NCBI RefSeq assembly: GCF_014196625.1
Contig: NZ_JACIDZ010000014.1
Location: 107,413-171,412 of the forward strand
From: Martelella radicis
Lineage (GTDB): Bacteria; Pseudomonadota; Alphaproteobacteria; Rhizobiales; Rhizobiaceae
DNA: 64,000 bases
Direction of reading: 5' to 3'
Shown here: positions 52,737 to 60,997 of the stretch, piece after piece
Layout: every line of letters begins with the position of its first letter
Numbering within the stretch: the stretch's first letter is position 1
Notes under the pieces: model-generated
Told to the model about the DNA's origin: nothing
What the model saw: the letters and a program-made list of their open reading frames with translations, nothing else
The model's database searches: none
Translations under genes and position numbers: made by a program

Positions 52737-53576
52737 TCAGGCCTTGACCGCGCCGCCGAGCCGGAGTCCCCCCTTTTGCAGCGGCTTCTGGATCAGGAAA
52801 TAGACGAGCAGCGTGGGCGCCGTGTAAAGCAGCGCGAAGGCGGCAAGCTGACCATACATGGCCTCGCCATATTCTCCGAAGAAGCTGTAGAGCGAGACGG
52901 CCATCGGATAATTGTCGCGGCTTTGCAGCAGGATGAAGGGTACGAAGAAATTGCCCCAGTTCTCGATGAAGGAGAGGATGAAGATGGTCGCGATCCCCGG
53001 CGCCAGGAGCGGCACGACGATATAGGCAACGCCTTCCATGCGGGATGCCCCTTCCGTCCACGCCGCCTCTTCCAGATCGGTCGGAATGGCATCCATGAAG
53101 CCCTTCATCAGCCAGACCGCAAAGGGAAGTTCCGCCGCCGTGCGGAAGACGATGACGCCCGCAAGCGTATCAACGAGGCCGATATGGACGAACATCACAT
53201 AGATCGGCACCATGATGGCGGTGATCGGCAGCGCGCTGGCAAAGACGATGGTGTAGATATACTGCTTTCCGTAGCGCAGCCTGTAGCGCGACAATGGATA
53301 GCCGGCAAAGAGCGCGAGGATGACCACCAGGCAGGACGTCCCGGCCGAAATGATGACGCTGTTCATGAAGGGGCGGATCGCGACATCCTCCGTCAGGATC
53401 GCCCCGAAATTCGTCAGGCTCCAGCGGGCCGGCAGTTGGATGGCAAGCGTCGCTTCCGCATCAAAGGCGGCAAGCACCATCCACACCATCGGCACGACGA
53501 AGGCGATGGCAACGAAGGTTAGCGCGATATCGGCGGCCAGCCGGTCGCGGCTCCTGGCCTTGGCAAGATTAGCCAT
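52737..53576 (-). CDS. Sugar ABC transporter permease (MalG type)
   Basis: A 279-residue permease with six hydrophobic segments and the EAA loop DLEEAAWTEGASRMEGVAYI near 182-201, then VVPLLAPGIATIFILSFIEN. I use the ATG at 53576 (MANLAKARSRD), which overlaps the upstream permease stop by 8 nt. It is followed 10 nt later by the sulfatase gene. Confidence 0.92.
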   Translation of the reverse strand: MANLAKARSRDRLAADIALTFVAIAFVVPMVWMVLAAFDAEATLAIQLPARWSLTNFGAILTEDVAIRPFMNSVIISAGTSCLVVILALFAGYPLSRYRLRYGKQYIYTIVFASALPITAIMVPIYVMFVHIGLVDTLAGVIVFRTAAELPFAVWLMKGFMDAIPTDLEEAAWTEGASRMEGVAYIVVPLLAPGIATIFILSFIENWGNFFVPFILLQSRDNYPMAVSLYSFFGEYGEAMYGQLAAFALLYTAPTLLVYFLIQKPLQKGGLRLGGAVKA

Positions 53577-54477
53577 TGCGCGCTTCTCCCACTTTGAACA
53601 GACGGACATAGATGAGGGAGGCGATGACGCCGAAGCCAAGCAGCAGGACGGCGATTGACGAGCCGTAGCCGATAAGGCCGAAATCATAGGCCTGATTGTA
53701 CATCAGGAGCGGCAGCGTTTCCGAGCGCGTGCCGGGCCCGCCCGCCGTGGTGATCCAGATGATACCGAACACACCGAGCGTGTTGAGCGTGGTCAGCACC
53801 ACATTGATGGCGATCACCGGGCGGATGATCGGCAGGATGACGCCGAAGATCGATTGCATGCGCCCTGCCCCGTCGATCTCGGCGGCTTCAAGCACTTCGC
53901 TTGAGACATCCTGAAGAGCTGCGGAATAGACGAGCATGGAGAAGGCACAGCCGCGCCAGATGTTGATGACGATCACCGCGGCAAGCGGCGCCGTCAGAAG
54001 CCATTGCTGATGGGCAAAGCCGAAAATATCGAAAATCTGGTTCATGCCGGATTCGTCGCCGCGCAGGAAGGTGTACCAGAGAAAGCCCGCAACGACTTCC
54101 GGCACCACCCAGGCGGTGATGACGATGACCGAGGCCAAACTCTGGATGGCAGGCGTCGCCATCTGCCGCACATAGGCAATGCAAAAGCCGACAATGTTCT
54201 GCCCGGCAACGGAGAGGCCGACGAACACCGCCGTCCGTCCGAGCGCCGCCCATGTGCGCGGATCGGTAAAGAGATAGTAGTAGTTCTCAAAGCCGATGAA
54301 GGCCGGATTGCGAGCTGCGTAGCCCGACAATCCGAGATCGGTCATGGATGTGTAGATGGCCCAGATGATCGGCACCAGAAAGAAGGCGACGATCATCAGG
54401 GTGGCCGGGGCAAGCGGCACAATGCGCATCAGCACTGCTGCCGGCCCTTGGCCCGTTCCGCTTGCCCCTTGCGCCAT
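53569..54477 (-). CDS. Sugar ABC transporter permease (MalF type)
   Basis: A 302-residue permease with six membrane segments. The EAA loop SSEVLEAAEIDGAGRMQSIF near 203-222 is followed by GVILPIIRPVIAINVVLTTL, characteristic of UgpA/MalF proteins. The ATG at 54477 (MAQGASGTGQG) lies 1 nt after the binding-protein stop. It forms the channel with the MalG-type partner. Confidence 0.92.
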   Translation of the reverse strand: MAQGASGTGQGPAAVLMRIVPLAPATLMIVAFFLVPIIWAIYTSMTDLGLSGYAARNPAFIGFENYYYLFTDPRTWAALGRTAVFVGLSVAGQNIVGFCIAYVRQMATPAIQSLASVIVITAWVVPEVVAGFLWYTFLRGDESGMNQIFDIFGFAHQQWLLTAPLAAVIVINIWRGCAFSMLVYSAALQDVSSEVLEAAEIDGAGRMQSIFGVILPIIRPVIAINVVLTTLNTLGVFGIIWITTAGGPGTRSETLPLLMYNQAYDFGLIGYGSSIAVLLLGFGVIASLIYVRLFKVGEARNG

Positions 54478-54478
54478 G

Positions 54479-55828
54479 TCAGTTCGCTTTTTCGACGTTC
54501 GATGAGCCGGCAAGACGGGTGAGCTGGCGGTCGAAGCGGCCGGCGGCGTCTTCGACGCTGTCTCCGCCGACCGTTACGGCCTCCATCGTCTCCTGGATGA
54601 GGGAGGAGACCTGCGGATAGATTTCCAGCGCCGGGCGGAAATTGGTCACCTCAACCAGTGAGGAGAAGAAACCGGCGGTCGGATTGGTCTCGAGATAGGT
54701 CTCGTCCGCGATGACGTCCTTGCGCACGCCGATCGATCCGGCGCGAATGGCATAGGTCAGGCTGTTTTCGAAATTGGCGACCGTGGTCATGAAATCAAAG
54801 GCGAGATCCTTGTCCTCGGCCTTCGGGCTCATGGCGATGGTCCAGCCGCCGGACATGGAGGTGAAGCCGTTGCCCTGGCCATTCTGCGTCGGGATCTGGG
54901 CCATGCCGAGCGTCTCGTTCCACGCCGCCCAAGGCGCGGTGCCGCCCTCGATCCAGCGCGCCCAGATCCAGTTGCCGTCGATGAACATGGCAACCTTGCC
55001 CTCGGGCACGCGCTGTTCGACCAGAACGTTCTGGAAGCTCGAATCCTGAAGATCGGTATCGGAGACGAGATAGCCGTTGTCATAGGCGGTTTTCAGGAAG
55101 GCCAGCGCATCGCGGAAGCCCTTGGATCCGACGATCCATTTCTGCGTTTCCGGATCGAAAAGCGTTGCCGAGAGCCCGCCCGGCGTGCCGGAGATCAGGT
55201 TCATGAGACCCCGCATCGTGCTTGCCTCGTTGCCGGCCTTCGTCACATAGATATTGATCGGATCGACGCCGGGGAGGTTTTCCTTCACCTTGGCCGCGGC
55301 ATCGAGAATGTCCTGCCAGGTCTTCGGCTGCCAGTCAGCCCCCACTCCGGACTTTTCGAGAAGGTCCTTGTTGTACCAGATGGCCTGGGTATCGGTGCCG
55401 AGCGGAATGCCGTAAACCTTGCCGTCGACGAAAGACTTGCCGTTCTGGACCGCAATCTGGGAGAACTGATCCCACTCGTCCCAGCCGGAGAGCCGCTCGT
55501 CCAGCGGCTCGAGATAGCCCGCGGCGGCATCCGCGGTGATCTGGAAACCATCCTCATAGATAATGTCAGGCGCCGTCGATGCCGACTGGTTCATCAGCGA
55601 AACCTTGGTGTAGTAGTCGCGCGCCGACGAACTGATCGCGTTGAGCTCGATCGTGTCGCCGGGGTGTTCGGCTTCGAATTCGGCCTTGGCCGCCTCCATG
55701 ACCGCCGACACATAGGGCGATTCGCGATAGACAACGGACAATTCCTCCGCCTGCGCCAGGGCAGGTAGACCACAGGCAAAGCCAGCGGCCAGCAGCGTTG
55801 ACAGCTTCAATTGAGCACGCAAATTCAT
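54479..55828 (-). CDS. Sugar ABC transporter substrate-binding protein (CUT1)
   Basis: A 449-residue secreted binding protein. The signal peptide (LSTLLAAGFACGLPALAQA, cleavage near 27) precedes ELSVVYRESPYVSAVMEAAK. The interior NGKSFVDGKVYGIPLGTDTQ near 128-147 and VAMFIDGNWIWARWIEGG near 281-298 are typical of MalE/UgpB-type proteins. It sets the specificity of the importer whose genes include a sulfatase. It is the first gene of the minus-strand transcript, divergent from the ROK kinase gene. Confidence 0.92.
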   Translation of the reverse strand: MNLRAQLKLSTLLAAGFACGLPALAQAEELSVVYRESPYVSAVMEAAKAEFEAEHPGDTIELNAISSSARDYYTKVSLMNQSASTAPDIIYEDGFQITADAAAGYLEPLDERLSGWDEWDQFSQIAVQNGKSFVDGKVYGIPLGTDTQAIWYNKDLLEKSGVGADWQPKTWQDILDAAAKVKENLPGVDPINIYVTKAGNEASTMRGLMNLISGTPGGLSATLFDPETQKWIVGSKGFRDALAFLKTAYDNGYLVSDTDLQDSSFQNVLVEQRVPEGKVAMFIDGNWIWARWIEGGTAPWAAWNETLGMAQIPTQNGQGNGFTSMSGGWTIAMSPKAEDKDLAFDFMTTVANFENSLTYAIRAGSIGVRKDVIADETYLETNPTAGFFSSLVEVTNFRPALEIYPQVSSLIQETMEAVTVGGDSVEDAAGRFDRQLTRLAGSSNVEKAN

Positions 55829-55850
55829 GTTGTTTCCTCCCTAAAAGACC

Positions 55851-55864
55851 TGCAAACGATATCA
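55851..55864. promoter_or_regulatory. LacI-type operator A (sulfatase/mannosidase locus)
   Basis: TGCAAACGATATCA fits the LacI-family form TGnnAnCGnTnnCA centred on CG. It lies 22 nt upstream of the binding-protein start. Operator B at 56002 matches it at 11 of 14 positions (consensus TGCAAWCGWTAYCA). Confidence 0.6.
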
Positions 55865-56001
55865 CATATTTTTCTCTGGTCAACAAAGCCTCACACCGAA
55901 TTTCACGCTCTATCCGCTAGTTCTGCCTTAAAACTAGCCATCTACGGGACTTCTCCTTGAGGTATTGACTAAATTTGAGGCGCATGCCAATGATGTGGAC
56001 A

Positions 56002-56015
56002 TGCAATCGTTACCA
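56002..56015. promoter_or_regulatory. LacI-type operator B (sulfatase/mannosidase locus)
   Basis: TGCAATCGTTACCA has the same CG-centred form as operator A. It lies 31 nt upstream of the ROK start used here; the two centres are 151 bp apart. The LacI protein encoded at 60998 is the natural ligand. Confidence 0.6.
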
Positions 56016-56046
56016 GATAAGTGATATGGCAGAACAAAGAGACACT

Positions 56047-57012
56047 ATGACGCCCGTCGTCCTGGCGGTGGATATCGGGGCCACCAAGATCGCCGTCGGC
56101 CTCGTGCATGCCGATGGCGCGATCGCCTTTCAGTCTCGCGAGCGCTCGCCCGTCAGGGCGGAGCCGAGCCTGGCGCTGATCGAGCGGCTCGGCAGGGCAG
56201 CCGAGGTCCACGCCAGAAAGAACGGGCTCACCATAGAGGGAACGGGCATTGCCTGCGGCGGTCCGCTCGACCTCGAAAAAGGCCTGGTCCTGTCTCCGCC
56301 CAACCTGCCGGACTGGGATCGCATACCGCTGACAACGCAGATGGAAACCAGCTTCGGCGCGAAGGCCTATCTGCAGAATGACGCGGCAGCGGGCGCAATC
56401 GCCACGGCGCTCTGGGACAATCCCGACGCGGTGAGGGACGTGACCTATATCACCGTCTCTTCGGGGATTGGCTGCGGCGTCATCACCGATGGCTTTCTTT
56501 ATACCGGCCATACCGGCAACGGGTCGGAGCTCGGCCACATCCCGCTGATTTACGATGGCCGCGCCTGTAACTGCGGCCTGAAGGGATGTTTTGAAGCCTA
56601 TGCCTCGGGAACAGCGATCGGCAAGCGCTACACCGAGGCCAAGGCCACGTGCATGGCGACGCCGCGGTCCTATTCCGCGCGCGACGTCGCCGATGCGGCG
56701 CTTGCTGGCGACGAGGAGGCCCTTGCCTTCTGGCACAGTTCGATGGGCATGCTTGCCCGCGCGGTGCGCGCGGCCGCCGATCTGTTCGATCCCGCCCTGC
56801 TGGTGATCGGCGGCGGCGTGACCGAGGCCGATGGAGAGCTCTTCGCGCCCGCGATGGCGCTCGTCGGCAGCAGCATGGCCGCCAGCGTCGGTCAACGCCT
56901 GACGGTGCGCAAGACGGGCTTCGGTCGCAATTCGGGCGTCGCTTCTGCGGCCTCCGTCGCATGGAACGAAATCGGCAGCGCCACGGGCTTCAAGGTGAGG
57001 ATCAGAGAATGA
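56047..57012 (+). CDS. ROK-family sugar kinase
   Basis: A 321-residue ROK protein. The ATP-binding loop DIGATKIAVGL is at 9-19, the catalytic Asp112 is in LQNDAAAG, EXGH-type GSELGHIPL is near 159-167 and the zinc-binding CNCGLKGCFEAYASG begins at Cys174 with Cys176 and Cys181. ROK kinases phosphorylate glucose, mannose, fructose or N-acyl hexosamines at O6. The ATG at 56047 follows AAAGAGA; an alternative at 56026 (MAEQRD) cannot be excluded. The stop overlaps the SIS gene (ATGA). In this operon it most likely phosphorylates a sugar released by the mannosidase. Confidence 0.9.
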   Translation: MTPVVLAVDIGATKIAVGLVHADGAIAFQSRERSPVRAEPSLALIERLGRAAEVHARKNGLTIEGTGIACGGPLDLEKGLVLSPPNLPDWDRIPLTTQMETSFGAKAYLQNDAAAGAIATALWDNPDAVRDVTYITVSSGIGCGVITDGFLYTGHTGNGSELGHIPLIYDGRACNCGLKGCFEAYASGTAIGKRYTEAKATCMATPRSYSARDVADAALAGDEEALAFWHSSMGMLARAVRAAADLFDPALLVIGGGVTEADGELFAPAMALVGSSMAASVGQRLTVRKTGFGRNSGVASAASVAWNEIGSATGFKVRIRE

Positions 57013-57587
57013 CGGCAAGCCTGGAAGAAGAGATGGCGGCCCATTTTGCCATGAACGCGGAAATGCGGGCTCGCCTTCCCGATATCATCGCCATCGCGGA
57101 CGCGATCTGGCAGAGCGTCTGTGCGGGCGGTTGCGTCTATGTGTTCGGCAATGGCGGTTCGGCCGCGGAAGCGTTGCATTTCAGTGGCGAGCTGATCGGC
57201 CGCTATAAATCCAACCGGCGCCCCCTGCCCGCGACCTGCCTCTCCGCCGATGTTTCGGCGCTCACCTGCATTGGCAACGACTTTTCCTTCAATGCCGTTT
57301 TTGCCCGTCAGGTCACGGCCCTTGCCGGACCGCGGGATATCGTCATTGCCTTTTCCACAAGCGGACAGTCGGAGAATATCCGCTCGGGAATTGCCGCCGC
57401 CTGGGCAAAAGGCGCCAAAACCGTTCTCTTCACCGGCCAGAACGGCGCCGAAATCGCAAAGGATTGCAGCCTCGCCTTCATTTCACCCCATACGATGACC
57501 GCCCGCATTCAGGAAATGCACCAGCTTGCCATGCACCTGATCTGCGCCCGTCTGGAAACACTCGTCGCGGAGAGCGAAAATGTCTGA
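57009..57587 (+). CDS. SIS-domain sugar isomerase-like protein (GmhA type)
   Basis: A 192-residue SIS protein with the phosphosugar-binding loops VYVFGNGGSAAEALHFSGEL near 44-63 and IVIAFSTSGQSENIRSG near 111-127, followed by TVLFTGQNG. The overall pattern is that of sedoheptulose-7-phosphate isomerase GmhA/DiaA and related proteins. GmhA's own substrate is not expected here; an aldose-ketose isomerase or epimerase role on a phosphorylated hexose is likely but inferred. It is coupled to the ROK gene upstream and overlaps the mannosidase start by 8 nt. Confidence 0.88.
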   Translation: MTASLEEEMAAHFAMNAEMRARLPDIIAIADAIWQSVCAGGCVYVFGNGGSAAEALHFSGELIGRYKSNRRPLPATCLSADVSALTCIGNDFSFNAVFARQVTALAGPRDIVIAFSTSGQSENIRSGIAAAWAKGAKTVLFTGQNGAEIAKDCSLAFISPHTMTARIQEMHQLAMHLICARLETLVAESENV

Positions 57588-60078
57588 GCAGAAATCGCGT
57601 TTTGCCACCATTCACATGGTCGGCCATGCCCATCTCGATCCCGTCTGGCTGTGGCGCTGGACGGAAGGCTATCAGGAGGCCCGCGCGACGCTTGCCGCAG
57701 CCGTCGCCCTTCTTGAGGAATTCGAGGATTACGTCTTCACCTTCGAGCAGGTCGCCGTCGTCGACTGGATTCGCGAGAGCGACCCGCAGCTTTTTTCTCG
57801 GCTTCGCGACCTCATCGTTTCCGGGCGCATCGCCATGGTTGGCGGCTGGTGGGTCGAGCCGGACTGCAATCTGCCGAACCTCGAATCCTTCGTGCGGCAG
57901 GGCCTGATTGGCCAGCGCTATCTGCTGGAGCATTTCGGCGGCATCGCCAATGTCGGCCTCAACGCCGATCCCTTCGGCCACTCCGCGGCCCTGCCGCAAG
58001 TGCTTGCCGGTCACCGGATCGCCTCCTACTGCTTCCTGCGCCCCGGCCCGCACGAAATCGACATGCCGCATACGCTGTTTGAATGGCAAGGGCTGGGCGG
58101 CGCCTCGGTTGCCGCATACCGGATCCCGCATGAATACTGCACGACGGCGGAAAACGTCGACCGACATATGGAATCCGCCGTCAGTAAGATCGGCGCGGCG
58201 CTCAAGGACGAGGCCATGGTCTTCTATGGCGTCGGCAATCATGGCGGCGGCCCGACCCGGCGAAACCTGAAGAGCATCGAGGCGCTTGATGCAGATAGCC
58301 GGTTCGGCAGATTGATCATGTCCGGCCCCGACCGCTATTTCGAGGCGCGCCGCAAGAACGGCAGGCCCATGCCGGTTCACGAGGGCGAGCTTCAGCGCCA
58401 CGCCGCCGGGTGCTACGCGGCCTTTGCGAAGATCAAGCAGATGAATCTGAAGGCAGAAGCAGCCCTTCTGGAGGCGGAGCGCTATGCCACGCTTTCCGCT
58501 GCCACACAGGGGGTCCCGTACCCCTGCGAAAAGCTCGACGAGGCGTGGAAGACGCTGCTCTTCAACCAGTTCCATGACATCCTGCCAGGAAGCTCGATCC
58601 TTCCCGCCTGCGAAGACGCGGTCCATGCCCTTGGCGGCGTGATTGCGACGGCAGACAGGGTCACCAACCGCGCCCTGCAGATCGCCGCTCGCGACATCGC
58701 CATACCGGCAGACGAGGAAACGCAGCCGGTCATCGTCTTCAACCCGCATCCATTCGAAGCCGAGATCACCGCCGAGCTGGAACTTTCCTTCCTGCCGGGT
58801 AACTGGATCGTCAGCGCCGAGGATGGCGAGGAGACGCCCTGGCAGAAGATCAGGGCCGATGCGACGATCCGCGAGGAAGACATCTTCCGCGACCGCTATC
58901 GCGCCCGCATTGCCTTTCCCGCCAAGGTGCCGGCCTTCGGCCACAGGCTCTATCGCGTGCGTAGGACCGATACGCCGCAAGCCACACCGCAGGTCCAGGC
59001 ACGCGCTCACGGCACCACCATCGAGAACGCGCATCTGCGGGTGACGATCAACCCGCAGACCGGCTGGCTTGACGAATTCGTCACTCTTGCCGACGGGCAG
59101 GATCTTGCCCCTGCCAAAGGCGCCATCCATACCGTCGTATCGGCCGATGGTTCCGACACCTGGGGCCACCGGGTGGAGACCTATGTGGGCCAGGGCCGCC
59201 AGTTCGAAGTCGAGAGCATCCACATCGAGGATGCCGGCCCCGTTCGCGCCGCCATCCGCGTCAATGCCCGCCTCGGACGCTCTCGCCTCAGCGAACTCTT
59301 TGTGCTCGACAGCGCCGCCCGCTCGCTCGAAATCCGCACCGAAATCGACTGGCATGAAGAACTGCACCTTCTGAAACTGCGCTATCCGACGGCGATATCG
59401 GCTAGTACGGCGCGCTACCAGATGCAGTATGGCTATGTGGAGCGGCCCGCAGACGAGCTCGAATATCCCGGCCAGCGCTGGGTCAGCGTCGCCGGTTCGG
59501 ATGGCAAGCGGATCAGCGTGATCAACAACGCCAAATACGCCTATGACTGCGTCGACGGCGATATCGGCATCACCGCCGCGAGAAGCCCTGTCTTTGCCTG
59601 GCATGATCCCCGCGAGCTGCGTGACAACGAGCACTATCACTACCAGGATCAGGGCCTGCAGCGCTTCAGCGTGCGGCTCCTGCCCCAGACGGGTGACGAT
59701 ATGGCAGAGGCAAACCGGCTGGCCGAAATGATGGTCATGCCGCCCCGGGTGATGATGGAAAGCTTCCATCCTGGCGACATGCCCGCCGCGCGCGGACTAA
59801 TTTCCGGCCTTGAGGAAGCGCCCGGCCTTCGGCTGACGGCGCTCAAACCCTGGGAAGACGATCCTGCGACAACCGTGATGCGTTTCGTCAATGACACGTC
59901 CGGCCCGATTGCGGCCCGGCTTGGGCTTGACTTTGCCGGCGGCCATCTGCTTTCGCTCGACCTCGAACCTTTCGAAATCCGTACGCTGGCCGTCACGCCT
60001 TCCGGCAAGATCGTCACCCTCGATCTTCTCGAGTTCGAGCCCGACCGCCAATTTCACCTCCTGTCCGAAGGTATCTGA
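57580..60078 (+). CDS. GH38 alpha-mannosidase
   Basis: An 832-residue glycoside hydrolase family 38 enzyme with no signal peptide. The zinc motif HAHLDPVWLWRW begins at 16 (His18 and Asp20 as ligands), the nucleophile Asp130 lies in LNADPFGHSAALPQ, and NHGGGPTR near 221-228 is also conserved. The C-terminal half is the all-beta domain with DEFVTLADGQDL and the WGHRVETYVGQG region. It cleaves alpha-mannosidic links, probably of oligosaccharides already imported and desulfated. Related enzymes include YbgG (mannosylglycerate) and bacterial alpha-mannosidases. Genes before and after overlap or abut it. Confidence 0.93.
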   Translation: MSEQKSRFATIHMVGHAHLDPVWLWRWTEGYQEARATLAAAVALLEEFEDYVFTFEQVAVVDWIRESDPQLFSRLRDLIVSGRIAMVGGWWVEPDCNLPNLESFVRQGLIGQRYLLEHFGGIANVGLNADPFGHSAALPQVLAGHRIASYCFLRPGPHEIDMPHTLFEWQGLGGASVAAYRIPHEYCTTAENVDRHMESAVSKIGAALKDEAMVFYGVGNHGGGPTRRNLKSIEALDADSRFGRLIMSGPDRYFEARRKNGRPMPVHEGELQRHAAGCYAAFAKIKQMNLKAEAALLEAERYATLSAATQGVPYPCEKLDEAWKTLLFNQFHDILPGSSILPACEDAVHALGGVIATADRVTNRALQIAARDIAIPADEETQPVIVFNPHPFEAEITAELELSFLPGNWIVSAEDGEETPWQKIRADATIREEDIFRDRYRARIAFPAKVPAFGHRLYRVRRTDTPQATPQVQARAHGTTIENAHLRVTINPQTGWLDEFVTLADGQDLAPAKGAIHTVVSADGSDTWGHRVETYVGQGRQFEVESIHIEDAGPVRAAIRVNARLGRSRLSELFVLDSAARSLEIRTEIDWHEELHLLKLRYPTAISASTARYQMQYGYVERPADELEYPGQRWVSVAGSDGKRISVINNAKYAYDCVDGDIGITAARSPVFAWHDPRELRDNEHYHYQDQGLQRFSVRLLPQTGDDMAEANRLAEMMVMPPRVMMESFHPGDMPAARGLISGLEEAPGLRLTALKPWEDDPATTVMRFVNDTSGPIAARLGLDFAGGHLLSLDLEPFEIRTLAVTPSGKIVTLDLLEFEPDRQFHLLSEGI

Positions 60079-60080
60079 CC

Positions 60081-60968
60081 ATGGCCCGCCAACCCGAGAT
60101 CTGGCCGCCCCTTCTCACGCCGTTTCTGGAAAACGGGGAGATCGATTTTGATGCCATTCAGGGCCTCGTCGATTTCTATATCGAGCGAGGCGTTGCCGGC
60201 CTGCTGGTTACAGGGCTTTCTGCTGAACCGCTATCGATGAACGATACCGAGCGCGCCGAGATCGTCGCTGCTTCGGTCCGCGCCGTGGCGGGGCGTGTCC
60301 CCATCGCCGCTTCGGTGTTTTGCAAGGAAGGCGAAGCCTGGCCTGAGGCAATTGCGCGCCTAAGGGCAATCGGCGGCGTCGATTGCGCCGTGCTTTTGAC
60401 CGGACACCTCGTCGAAGAGGGTGAAAGCGACGAGCGTTTTCTCCAATGTCTTGAGACGATCATCGCCGATAGCAGCGGCGATCTCGGTCTCTACGAGGCG
60501 CCCCGCCCCTATAAGCACCTGATCTCGGACAAGGCTCTTGCCTGTGCGGCTGAGAGCGGACGCTTCACCTTTTTGAAGGATACATGCTGCGATCTTGCGC
60601 GAATCAAGCGCCGGATCGACATTGTCGGCGGCAGCCGGCTGAAGCTTATGAACGCCGAGGTGGCAACATTTCGGGCCTCGTTCAAGGCCGGTGCGGACGG
60701 ATTCTGCGGTCTCATGGCCAATGTCTTTCCGGACATGCTTGAGCGGGCGGCGACCGAGGAGACCGACGCGCTCTCACTGCTGCTGACCGCCGGGGATATG
60801 GCGCTGGAGCAGAGCTATCCCGGATCTGCCAAGGCACTGCTCAGCGAAAATTATGGGGTCGGCCTGACCAGTTTCTCACGCGTTTTGGGGCGGCTGACGA
60901 CGCGCAGCGTCTGCACCGGTCTTTTCGCTCTTGATGAATACTTCAACAGATACCAGAAAACGCGCTAA
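60081..60968 (+). CDS. DapA/NanA-family class I aldolase-like protein
   Basis: A 295-residue TIM-barrel protein of the dihydrodipicolinate synthase/N-acetylneuraminate lyase family. The Schiff-base lysine is Lys166 in FLKDTCCD and the catalytic Tyr138 is in LYEAPRPY. In place of the usual G-T/S-T-G-E pyruvate-carboxylate loop, residues 44-49 read TGLSAE, which alters the site where the alpha-keto-acid is held. It starts 2 nt after the mannosidase stop. It may cleave or make a keto-sugar acid; the real substrate is unknown. Confidence 0.9.
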   Translation: MARQPEIWPPLLTPFLENGEIDFDAIQGLVDFYIERGVAGLLVTGLSAEPLSMNDTERAEIVAASVRAVAGRVPIAASVFCKEGEAWPEAIARLRAIGGVDCAVLLTGHLVEEGESDERFLQCLETIIADSSGDLGLYEAPRPYKHLISDKALACAAESGRFTFLKDTCCDLARIKRRIDIVGGSRLKLMNAEVATFRASFKAGADGFCGLMANVFPDMLERAATEETDALSLLLTAGDMALEQSYPGSAKALLSENYGVGLTSFSRVLGRLTTRSVCTGLFALDEYFNRYQKTR

Positions 60969-60997
60969 AAGAGCATTTTTGATGAGGCACGTACTCC

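Noticed and set aside
57478..59769. A 763-codon minus-strand open frame opposite the GH38 gene
   Set aside because: The plus-strand frame carries all GH38 catalytic motifs; the antisense product shows none.
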